Source: CAUZWH01 sp965247665
Lineage (GTDB): Bacteria; Pseudomonadota; Alphaproteobacteria; SHVV01
Reading direction: 5' to 3'
Length of the DNA: 64,000 bases
NCBI GenBank assembly: GCA_965247665.1
Contig: CBDFHH010000005.1
Location: forward strand, 558,001 to 622,000
Positions 40,260 through 48,115 of this stretch are shown one piece after another; the first letter of the stretch is position 1; every line of letters starts with the position of its first letter. The notes under the pieces were generated by a model. That model did not search any database. It worked only from the letters and a program-made list of their open reading frames with translations, and had not been told where the DNA came from. The translations under genes were made by a program, and so were the position numbers.

Positions 40260-42640
40260 TCGATCGCGTCGATGTCGCGGGCCAGCACCTCGCGTTTGCC
40301 GACATGGTTGGCTTGGCTCACGACCCCTTCCTTCTCCATGCGCTCGATGATGCGCGCAGCACGGTTGTAGCCGATCTGCAGGTGCCGTTGCACGAAGCTC
40401 GTCGACGCCTTGCGCTCGCGGCACACCAGTGCAACGGCCCGGTCGTAGAGCTCGTCGGCCGGGCCGCCGGCGACGGGATCTTCGAGCTCGGCGTCGGGCT
40501 CTTCGGTGACCGCTTCGACATAGTCCGGCAGGCCCTGCGATTTGAGGAATTGGACCACCTCCTCGACCTCCCGATCGGAGACGAACGGGCCGTGTACGCG
40601 GGTGATGCGTCCCGCGCTCCGCATGTACAGCATGTCGCCGCCGCCCAGCAGCTGCTCGGCGCCTTGTTCGCCGAGGATGGTGCGGCTGTCGACTTTCGAG
40701 GTTACCTGGAACGAAATTCGCGTCGGGAAGTTGGCCTTGATCGTGCCGGTGATCACATCGACCGACGGTCGCTGCGTCGCCATGATGATGTGAATGCCGG
40801 CGGCGCGCGCCATTTGCGACAGGCGCTGCACCGTGCTTTCGATGTCCTTGCCGGCCACCACCATCAGGTCGGCCATCTCGTCGACCACCACGACGATGTA
40901 GGGTAGCGGCTCGAGGTCGAGCGCCTGTTCTTCGAAGATCGGCGCGCCGGTTTCCGGATCGAACCCGGTTTGAACCGTGCGCTTGAGATCCTCACCGCAA
41001 GCCTGGGCGTCGGCCAGCCGCTGGTTGTAGCCGGTGATGTTGCGCACGCCAAGCCGCGACATGGCCCGGTAGCGCGACTCCATCTCACGCACCGTCCATT
41101 TCAGCGCCACCACCGCTTTGCCGGGATCGGTCACCACCGGTGCGAGCAGATGCGGAATCCCCTCATAGACCGACAGCTCGAGCATTTTGGGATCGATGAG
41201 AATCAGCTTGCAGCGGTCGGGCGGCAGCCGATAGAGCAGCGACAGGATCATCGTATTGATCGCCACCGACTTGCCCGAACCGGTGGTGCCGGCGATCAGC
41301 AGGTGCGGCATGCGCGCGAGGTCCGCAATCACCGGCTCGCCGCCGATGGTTTTGCCGAGCGCCAGGGTGAGCTGCGACGCGGTGTTTTCGTAATCTGTGC
41401 TGGCCAGCAGTTCGCGCAAGTGGACCATCTCGCGCCCGGCGTTGGGCAGTTCGAGGCCGATGACATTCTTGCCGGGCACGACGGCGCCGCGCACCGACAC
41501 CGCGCTCATCGAGCGGGCGATGTCGTCGGCCAGGCCGATCACCCTGGAGGTCTTAATGCCGGGCGCGGGTTCCAGCTCGTACAGCGTCACCACGGGGCCC
41601 GGCTGCACGGTTTCAATCTGGCCGCGCACGCCGAAATCCTCGAGCACGGCTTCGAGCATGCGCGCGTTCTGTTCGAGCGCGTCGGCACCCAAACCGTAAT
41701 CGCGCGGCGCTACTTGGGGTTCGGCGAGCAGGCTGAGCGGCGGTAGCTGGTACTCGCCGGGTGTCAGGTCAAGGGCAGGTTGACGCTCGGCGTCGGCCCG
41801 CTTGCCGGCTCGCAGGCGTTTCGGTTGGGTCACCCGTGCGCTCGGCACGGCCGGTTCGGTTGCCCGAGTCTCGGCCTCGATCGTCTGCTCCGATGACGGC
41901 GGTACGACGAGATAGGGTTCGCGCCGCTCCGACGAGCGGCGACGGTCGAGCGGCACTATGCTGGGCAGCTTGCCGCGGTCGAATTTTGTCGCCAATCGCC
42001 CCGCGCCGGCGGTCATGCGGTACGCGATAGCGCCGATCGTGACCACGGCGCTGCCGATGGCGCGCCACTCCGACGTGCCAAGGCCGAGGCAGGTCGGGAA
42101 GAGGGCCACCAAGAGTGCGGCAAAGAAGATGGCGCAGATCACCAATCCCGTTATCGACCCAAGACCAGTCAACACCGCCAGCGAGTGTTCGGCGACCAGG
42201 GCGCCAAGCCAGCCGCCCGGCATGGCCGGTCCGGAAATCGGTGCCGGCAGGGTCAGCTCGGCGAACGCCGCCATGGCCAGCAGCAAGGGCAGTAAAGCCG
42301 CCAGCCGCCAGCTGTAGCGCGAAAGCCCCTGGTGCGAACCGATGCGCCACGCCCATGCCGCCAGCACAATCGGCAGAGCGGCCCCGGCGATGCCGGTTAA
42401 CTGGTACAGCAAATCGGCGAGATGCGCGCCGGCGGTGCCCAGCGCGTTTTGGACCGGGACTGCGGTTGCCATGTTGAAGCTGGGATCGGTGGGCGCGTAA
42501 GTGGCCAGGGCCACCGCCATCGCCACCGCCATGCTCAGCAGCGCGCCGGCGCCGGTTTCGACGGCGCGGCGGCGCACGAACAGCGATACTGCCTCGGGCA
42601 GCAAGGTCGGCGGCAGCGTGGAGCCGGATATCGGGCGCAT
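40256..42640 (-). CDS. ftsK: DNA translocase FtsK
   Basis: A 794-residue septal motor that pumps DNA toward dif and couples chromosome segregation with division. The N-terminus has about four membrane spans (ALLSMAVAMAVALATY, AALPIVLAAWAWRI, LAALLPLLLAMAAFAEL, GLVICAIFFAALLVALF). A short linker, the alpha/beta RecA-like motor (Walker A GTTGSGKSVAIN, LILIDPKMLELSVYEGIPHLL, Walker B YIVVVVDEMADLMVVAG, QRPSVDVITGTIKANFPTRI) and a C-terminal winged-helix gamma domain that reads KOPS (STSFVQRHLQIGYNRAARIIERME) follow. The linker is short compared with E. coli FtsK, as usual for the group. Confidence 0.96.
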   Translation of the reverse strand: MRPISGSTLPPTLLPEAVSLFVRRRAVETGAGALLSMAVAMAVALATYAPTDPSFNMATAVPVQNALGTAGAHLADLLYQLTGIAGAALPIVLAAWAWRIGSHQGLSRYSWRLAALLPLLLAMAAFAELTLPAPISGPAMPGGWLGALVAEHSLAVLTGLGSITGLVICAIFFAALLVALFPTCLGLGTSEWRAIGSAVVTIGAIAYRMTAGAGRLATKFDRGKLPSIVPLDRRRSSERREPYLVVPPSSEQTIEAETRATEPAVPSARVTQPKRLRAGKRADAERQPALDLTPGEYQLPPLSLLAEPQVAPRDYGLGADALEQNARMLEAVLEDFGVRGQIETVQPGPVVTLYELEPAPGIKTSRVIGLADDIARSMSAVSVRGAVVPGKNVIGLELPNAGREMVHLRELLASTDYENTASQLTLALGKTIGGEPVIADLARMPHLLIAGTTGSGKSVAINTMILSLLYRLPPDRCKLILIDPKMLELSVYEGIPHLLAPVVTDPGKAVVALKWTVREMESRYRAMSRLGVRNITGYNQRLADAQACGEDLKRTVQTGFDPETGAPIFEEQALDLEPLPYIVVVVDEMADLMVVAGKDIESTVQRLSQMARAAGIHIIMATQRPSVDVITGTIKANFPTRISFQVTSKVDSRTILGEQGAEQLLGGGDMLYMRSAGRITRVHGPFVSDREVEEVVQFLKSQGLPDYVEAVTEEPDAELEDPVAGGPADELYDRAVALVCRERKASTSFVQRHLQIGYNRAARIIERMEKEGVVSQANHVGKREVLARDIDAIE

Positions 42641-42855
42641 GGCGTTATCTCATCGATGCGTATGCACGAGCTGGACGACTCAAACCAGGCTTGACCCCAG
42701 GCAGACGCGCCTGCACCGGCATTCACCGGTACGGTGTCGCGCACCACCGCAAAACGGTGAAATGTACAACCGCGATCCGACAAGAGCAAGATTGCCGAAA
42801 ATATTTTTCCTAAGATTCATGGGCATAGTGGTGAAATCTCAGGTAAAAGCTTAGA

Positions 42856-44229
42856 TTATCGACATTGGCCGAGTACCCGTTCGACCGCGCCGCCGAGCCG
42901 CAGCAACGCGTTCTCGCAGCCGGGGCCGACCATCAGCATGAGGCCGGTCTTCAGACCATCATGGTCACCGCACGGCAGCGTCAGCGCGCAGAGATTGAAG
43001 AGGTTGCCGACCCGCGTGTTGCGCAGCGCCCTCATGTTGGCCTTGAAATAGACCTCCCCGCCGCCGACAAGGGGTTCCATCGGCGGCGCGACCATTGGCG
43101 TTGTCGGTGCCAGCGCGGCGTCGAAGCCGGCGATCTCATCGAAAAAGGCGTCGGCGAGTTCGGCGAGGCGACGACGGATCCGTTGCATCGCAATCGCGTC
43201 CTGATCGCAGCCCATTCGGAACCGATCGAGCACCGGCGGGTAGACGGCGTCCGGGTCGGCTTCCAGGACTTCGCCCCACACCGCGTAGGCGTCGGAGCTC
43301 ATCATCTTGGCGACGTCGATGCCGAGTTCACCGAGCGCATCGAGTGACGTCAACCGGCGCCGTTCGATAGTGGCTCCGTTCCGCTCGAGCACGGCCAGCG
43401 CGGCCCCGGCGGTCCGAGCCGTACCGTCATCGAGCTCTTGCCAGAAAAAATTTTCCGGCGCCAGGAAATGGCGGCCGACAACGCTGGCGCCGGCGAGATC
43501 GGCCGCCGGTCGCGCCGCCAGCACCGCAAACAGCGCGGCGGCGTCGGCAACGTCGCGGGTCAACGGTCCCGCGGTATCGACCCCCGGCCACAGCGGTAGA
43601 ACGCCGTCAAGAGGGATCGTCCCAACCGAGGTTTTAAGGCCGACCAGCCCGTGCCAGGCCGCCGGGATACGCACGCTGCCGCCGGTGTCGCTTCCGATCC
43701 CCGCGGCGGCGAGTCCGCGCGCTACCGACGCCGCGGCACCCGAGGAGGAGCCCCCCGGCACCCTCGCGGTTCCGCTGTCGAAAGGATTGACCGGTGTGCC
43801 CATGCTGGGATTGATGCCGAGGCCGGAATAGGCGAGTTCGGTCAGCGTGGTCTTGCCGAGGCACACCAGCCCGGCCCGCGTCGCCCGCGCCAGCACCAAC
43901 GCGTCGGCCTCCGGCACGCGGTCCTTCATCAGCGGCGAGCCGCCGGTGGTGGCGGTGCCGGCGCTATCGTAGAGGTCTTTCCATGAAATCGGCACGCCGT
44001 CGAGCGACGAGCGTCGCAAGCCTGATTTAGCGCGCGCCGACGCGGCCGCGGCTTCGGCCCGGGCGCGCGCAACCGTTGTCCGGATGTAGACCGTGTGGTC
44101 CGTATCCTCCGCCGCGATGCGGGCCAGGAAGTGCTCGGTCAATTCGGTCGGATCGATCGCGCCGGCGTCGATCGCCGCGCCGAGCGCCAGCGCCGTCATT
44201 TCGTGCCAGGAGTCTTTCGTATTGCTCAT
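42856..44229 (-). CDS. Amidase-signature-family amidase
   Basis: A 457-residue Ser-cisSer-Lys amidohydrolase. Lys84 lies in GVPISWKDLYD, the cis-Ser in VPGGSSSGAAAS (161-163) and the nucleophile Ser185 in GSDTGGSVRIPA. It would hydrolyse an amide, as in aryl- or indoleacetamide hydrolysis, or in GatA; the absence of gatB/gatC nearby and the divergence argue against GatA. It stands between ftsK and a divergent Ubi-type hydroxylase. No signal peptide. Confidence 0.9.
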   Translation of the reverse strand: MSNTKDSWHEMTALALGAAIDAGAIDPTELTEHFLARIAAEDTDHTVYIRTTVARARAEAAAASARAKSGLRRSSLDGVPISWKDLYDSAGTATTGGSPLMKDRVPEADALVLARATRAGLVCLGKTTLTELAYSGLGINPSMGTPVNPFDSGTARVPGGSSSGAAASVARGLAAAGIGSDTGGSVRIPAAWHGLVGLKTSVGTIPLDGVLPLWPGVDTAGPLTRDVADAAALFAVLAARPAADLAGASVVGRHFLAPENFFWQELDDGTARTAGAALAVLERNGATIERRRLTSLDALGELGIDVAKMMSSDAYAVWGEVLEADPDAVYPPVLDRFRMGCDQDAIAMQRIRRRLAELADAFFDEIAGFDAALAPTTPMVAPPMEPLVGGGEVYFKANMRALRNTRVGNLFNLCALTLPCGDHDGLKTGLMLMVGPGCENALLRLGGAVERVLGQCR

Positions 44230-44316
44230 GCAACAGCCTCTCGCAGGGTGGGTGGCTCAGACTAGCGAGGTCGAGGCCGGCTGGACAATGGCAGCGACGC
44301 TCGCCAAGTTTGATGG

Positions 44317-45552
44317 ATGAGCTCGCGAGCCCCCGCCGATCGCCTCCGACGCCACGACCTCCTCGTGATCGGCGGCGGTATGGTCGGTCTCACCTTCGCG
44401 GTTACCGCCGCTGACAGCGGTTTCGATGTCTGTGTGGTCGACCGCGAGGACGAAGCGGCGATGCGCGACGCGCCCTTCGACGGACGCGCTTCGGCGATTG
44501 CCCACGCTTCGGTGCAGCTGCTGCGGGCGAGCGGCGCATGGCAGCGTATGGCGCCGGAGGCGCAGCCGATCCGGGATATCCGTGTGTCGGACGGCGAGTC
44601 GCGGTTGTTCCTGCACTACGACCACCGCGACCTCGGGTCCGAGCCGTTCGGCTACATGGTCGAGAATCGCCACATCCGCCGTGCCCTGTTCGACCTCGCC
44701 CGCACCCAAACCGGATTGACCCTGCACATGGCTAACGGTGTCGCCGCGCTTGAGCGCGGCCCGGGCGCGGTCGAGGCCCGACTCTTTGATGGCCGGGAGG
44801 TGCGCGCGTCGCTCGCGATCGCCGCCGACGGCCGTGCTTCGCCGACCCGTGACGCGGCCGGGATCCCGGTCGCCGGTTGGCGCTACGAGCAAATAGGTAT
44901 CGTTTGCACCGTCGCCCACGAGCGCGGCCATGGCGCGGCGGCCCACGAACGCTTCCTGGCGCCTGGCCCGTTCGCGATTCTACCGCTCAAGGGTCGACGC
45001 GCGTCCCTGGTTTGGACCGAGCACGCCGATCTCGCGCCGGCCATCATGGCGCTCGACGATGAGGGGTTCGCAGACGAGATGCGACAGCGCTTCGGTGATT
45101 TTCTCGGTGCGACCGAAATCGTCGGACCGCGCTGGAGCTATCCGCTGGCGCTGCATCACGCCGAGCGCTACATCGGCCACCGTCTGGCGTTGGTCGGCGA
45201 CGCTGCCCACAGCCTGCACCCGATCGCCGGCCAGGGGCTCAATCTGGGATTTCGCGACATCGCCGCGTTGGTCGAGGTGGCGCTCGATGCCAACCGCCTT
45301 GGGCTCGATTTCGGCCAGCTCGACGTGCTCGACCGCTATCAGCGTTGGCGTCGCTCCGACAACATGCTGTTGCTGGCGGTTACCGATGGCCTCAACCGGC
45401 TGTTCTCCAACGACAGCGATACGCTACGGGTGGTCCGCGACCTCGGACTGGCCGCGGTCGACCGCCTGCCGGCACTCAAGCGCTTCTTTATGGCCCATGC
45501 CGGCGGCAGCGTCGGCAAGCTGCCGCGCCTGCTGCAGGGCGAAGCGGTTTAG
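44317..45552 (+). CDS. UbiH/UbiF/VisC-type FAD monooxygenase
   Basis: A 411-residue flavoprotein hydroxylase of the ubiquinone-biosynthesis family. The dinucleotide-binding loop is HDLLVIGGGMVGLTFAVTAADSGFDVCVVD, the DG-type motif is LAIAADGRASPTRDAAGI, and RLALVGDAAHSLHPIAGQGLNLGFRDIAAL is the FAD-ribityl and family motif. It probably hydroxylates the ring of a ubiquinone precursor on the inner face of the membrane. Which position it hydroxylates cannot be told. The start at 44317 gives the expected short N-terminus; it diverges from the amidase gene. Confidence 0.9.
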   Translation: MSSRAPADRLRRHDLLVIGGGMVGLTFAVTAADSGFDVCVVDREDEAAMRDAPFDGRASAIAHASVQLLRASGAWQRMAPEAQPIRDIRVSDGESRLFLHYDHRDLGSEPFGYMVENRHIRRALFDLARTQTGLTLHMANGVAALERGPGAVEARLFDGREVRASLAIAADGRASPTRDAAGIPVAGWRYEQIGIVCTVAHERGHGAAAHERFLAPGPFAILPLKGRRASLVWTEHADLAPAIMALDDEGFADEMRQRFGDFLGATEIVGPRWSYPLALHHAERYIGHRLALVGDAAHSLHPIAGQGLNLGFRDIAALVEVALDANRLGLDFGQLDVLDRYQRWRRSDNMLLLAVTDGLNRLFSNDSDTLRVVRDLGLAAVDRLPALKRFFMAHAGGSVGKLPRLLQGEAV

Positions 45553-45807
45553 CGATCCCGGCCCCGCCCACTCGGGGGGGCTTGCGCGCCGCCGCCGCCG
45601 TCACGGTGCCACGCTCGGACCCACCACGCGCAAGCGGGAGCTCCGCCGGGCAACCGCTAGACCGGCCCCAGCGGAACAAAGCCCTTTCTCTTCAGGGCTC
45701 GAAGCTGTGACCGTCGTGCACGGCGCCAGGGGGCCTTCGTGCGATTGGGTGATGGGACGAACATGCTTTTCTTCCGCGACCTGCCGAGCGACCGCCGAGT
45801 CGAAGCC

Positions 45808-46176
45808 TTATGGATCGCGGCTGAGGCCCTTTTCCTCCAACGCCGCCAGATAGCGTTGCCACAGCCCATCCTGACGGTGGCCGAGTGCGTAGAGGAAGTC
45901 CCAGGAGTAGATGCCCGTGTCGTGAAGGTCGTCGAAGGTGATCCGCACCGCATAATTGCCGACCGCCTCCAAGTCGATCATCGCAACGTTGCGCTTGCCG
46001 GCGAGGATCACTTTCTGGTCGGGTCCATGTCCCTGCACTTCTGCCGACGGGCTTTCGACCCGCAGCAGTTCGGCTGCAAAGCTGAAGCTCTCGCCGCTAT
46101 CGAAGGTGACTTCGAGGCGTTTCTCCGCCTTGACGAGCTTGACCTCGGTCGGCCACGCCTTGGTTGGGTCGGTCAT
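45808..46176 (-). CDS. DUF971 (GBBH-like N-terminal domain) protein
   Basis: A 122-residue protein with the small beta-domain found at the N-terminus of gamma-butyrobetaine hydroxylase and in Fe-S-related DUF971 proteins: WPTEVKLVKAEKRLEVTFDSGESFSFAAELLRVESPSAEVQGHG, ILAGKRNVAMIDLEAVGNYAVRITFDDLHDTGIYSWDFLY. The ATG at 46176 overlaps the Trm112 stop by four bases; the same frame is open far upstream but only antisense. The stop is TAA at 45808-45810. It is thought to take part in Fe-S or Mrp-related processes; unproven. Confidence 0.9.
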   Translation of the reverse strand: MTDPTKAWPTEVKLVKAEKRLEVTFDSGESFSFAAELLRVESPSAEVQGHGPDQKVILAGKRNVAMIDLEAVGNYAVRITFDDLHDTGIYSWDFLYALGHRQDGLWQRYLAALEEKGLSRDP

Positions 46177-46355
46177 GACGTGTCGTCGAGCGAGCGCGCT
46201 TCGTCGACCAGCATGATCGGAATACCGTCGCGAATAGGATAGGCCAATCCGGCCTGCTCGCTGATCAGTTCCTGATTCTCGGCGTCGTAGACCAGGGGCC
46301 CCTTGGTTAGCGGACACACCAGGATTTCCAGCAATTTGGGATTGATCGAGCTCAT
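46173..46355 (-). CDS. Trm112-family small protein
   Basis: A 60-residue Trm112p-like protein (NPKLLEILVCPLTKGPLVYD, ELISEQAGLAYPIRDGIPIMLVDEAR), the bacterial YcaR type. Only one of the zinc-type cysteines of the eukaryotic protein is left, which is common in bacteria. It is thought to act as a small activator or chaperone of methyltransferases. It is coupled to the DUF971 gene by an ATGA overlap and lies downstream of the LonN-type gene on the same strand. Confidence 0.92.
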   Translation of the reverse strand: MSSINPKLLEILVCPLTKGPLVYDAENQELISEQAGLAYPIRDGIPIMLVDEARSLDDTS

Positions 46356-46367
46356 TCTCGTTGATCG

Positions 46368-47030
46368 CTACTGCTTGGCGCCGCTGCCGGGCGATTGCTG
46401 CACCACCGCCATTTCGAGAAGTGCCGCCAGCATCTCGCTCCGTTGCTGCAGCGTCTCGACCTCGAGCAGGGCTTGCTTGTCGCGTGGTTCCAGCGGACAC
46501 ATCATCGCCAACGACGTCACCAGCGTTGCCGAAGAGACGCCGTTCAGCGTATCCCAGTCGCCCTTGATCCCGTGCAGATCGAAGAACGGCTTGAGCAGCT
46601 TGAGCAGCCGGTCACGGTCGACGCCGCTGTCGGCGGGCGCCTCGAGATCGGCGGCGAACGCGGTCCAGTCCGGAACGACTTCGCGAAACAAGTGCCGCTC
46701 GCTTAGCTCTTCGCGGATCGTGAAGCGGCACACGCCGCGCAAGGTTATGAGATAGCGGCCGTCGTCGGTTTCCTTATACGCCACCAAGCGGCCGGCGCAG
46801 CCGGTCGGGTAGATTTCGGGCTGGTGCGCACGGTCGGTCGGGTTGGCGGGCTGGATCATGCCGATCAGGCGCGAGGTGGCCAGCGCGTCGTCGGTCATCT
46901 GCAAGTAGCGCGGTTCGAAAATGTTGAGCGGCAAGTGGCCGCCGGGGAGCAGCAGCACGCCGGGCAGCGGAAAGACGGCGATCCGGGTCGGCAGTTGGGA
47001 GATGTCGGTTACGCTGAAGCGTTCGCTCAT
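46368..47030 (-). CDS. LON peptidase substrate-binding-domain protein
   Basis: A 220-residue protein comprising only the N-terminal substrate-binding domain of Lon (RIAVFPLPGVLLLPGGHLPLNIFEPRYLQMTDDAL, GCAGRLVAYKETDDGRYLITLRGVCRF, then a helical part). There is no ATPase or protease domain. The role of stand-alone LonN proteins is unknown; protein-quality control is assumed. Its start overlaps the thioredoxin-TPR stop by four bases, so the two genes are coupled. Confidence 0.92.
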   Translation of the reverse strand: MSERFSVTDISQLPTRIAVFPLPGVLLLPGGHLPLNIFEPRYLQMTDDALATSRLIGMIQPANPTDRAHQPEIYPTGCAGRLVAYKETDDGRYLITLRGVCRFTIREELSERHLFREVVPDWTAFAADLEAPADSGVDRDRLLKLLKPFFDLHGIKGDWDTLNGVSSATLVTSLAMMCPLEPRDKQALLEVETLQQRSEMLAALLEMAVVQQSPGSGAKQ

Positions 47031-47935
47031 GAAAACAAGATCGACGAAAGTTTGCGGCGACCGGCGACCGTCAGCTCGTGGGTGTCGCCCAGCACTTCAA
47101 ACAACTTGACCAGCTGCTTGCGCGCCGCCTGGTCGTTCCATTCCCGGCTGCGCGTGACGATCTCCAGCAATTCTCCCATCGCCGCTTCATTGTCGCCGGC
47201 CCCGGTCAGCGCCAGCGCCAAGTTGAAGCGCGCCTCGTGGTCGGTCGGGTTGGCGTCCACCTGACTCCGGAGCTCGGCAATGTCGCCGACCTCGCCCACT
47301 TCCTCGTTGAGCGATAGCGTCGCTTGAGCGTGCGAGACCGCGACGTGCTGAGCGTGCTCGGGCGGCACCATCGCCAGCGTCTGCTTGGCTCGCTCGAGGT
47401 CGCCACGCTCGATATAGCATTTGGCGAGGCCCGCGAGCGCATCCGGGTTGCCGGCTTCCTGCTTGAGAATCTGACCGTAGATGTTGGCGGCGGCGCCGAG
47501 ATCGCCGGCGTCGGCCGACGCCTGCGCCTGCGCCAGTGCCTGCTCCAGCGGCGAGGATCCGACGTCGCCGGCCAGCCGATTGAGAAAGGCTTTGATCTCG
47601 CTCTCCGGGACCGCACCGACGAAGCCGTCGACCGGCTGGCCGTTCTTGAACGCAAACACCGCCGGAATCGACTGGATCCGCATTTGTTGTGCGATCGCCG
47701 GGTGGTCATCGATATTGAGCTTGACCAGCTTGACCGTCCCGCCCGCGTCGGTGACCGCCTTTTCAAGCGCCGGCCCGAGCTGCTTGCAGGGACCGCACCA
47801 CGGTGCCCAGAAATCGACGATCACCGGCACTTCCTGCGATGCCTGGATCACGTCCTCGATGAACGCCTGGGTGGTCGTGTCCTTGATCAGATCGCCGGTG
47901 TCACCCGACGGAGCGGCGCCGATGATGTCAGACAT
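47027..47935 (-). CDS. Thioredoxin-TPR protein (CnoX-like co-chaperone)
   Basis: A 302-residue protein. Residues 20-125 are a thioredoxin domain with the active site FWAPWCGPCKQL and cis-Pro region SIPAVFAFKNGQPVDGFVG. The C-terminal half is TPR-like helices (ALAQAQASADAGDLGAAANIYGQIL, EARFNLALALTGAGDNEAAMGELLEIV). This is the arrangement of CnoX/YbbN chaperedoxins, which protect proteins during oxidative stress. The WCGPC motif is intact, so it could also reduce disulfides. ATG 47935 follows AAGGAAGAG; frames further upstream are antisense to the divergent dehydrogenase. Confidence 0.93.
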   Translation of the reverse strand: MSDIIGAAPSGDTGDLIKDTTTQAFIEDVIQASQEVPVIVDFWAPWCGPCKQLGPALEKAVTDAGGTVKLVKLNIDDHPAIAQQMRIQSIPAVFAFKNGQPVDGFVGAVPESEIKAFLNRLAGDVGSSPLEQALAQAQASADAGDLGAAANIYGQILKQEAGNPDALAGLAKCYIERGDLERAKQTLAMVPPEHAQHVAVSHAQATLSLNEEVGEVGDIAELRSQVDANPTDHEARFNLALALTGAGDNEAAMGELLEIVTRSREWNDQAARKQLVKLFEVLGDTHELTVAGRRKLSSILFS

Positions 47936-48115
47936 CTCTTCCTTCAACCGATTATTGACAGGCCGGAGGGGAACGTCATCCGAACGCCCGATCCGACCTT
48001 GCTTCCGTCCCAAGCTTAGCGAACCTTCGAGAGAATTGAAATTCTCGCCGCACCTCGGATGTCGGCGCGGTCCGGGAGGGGTTAAGACGGACTCTAAATG
48101 TTTTAGAGTGCGCTG

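Noticed and set aside
45657..45953. 98-codon minus-strand ORF after the Ubi-type gene
   Set aside because: Ser/Arg/Thr-rich frame overlapping the DUF971 gene; a shadow. The 255-bp gap 45553-45807 shows no gene or terminator.
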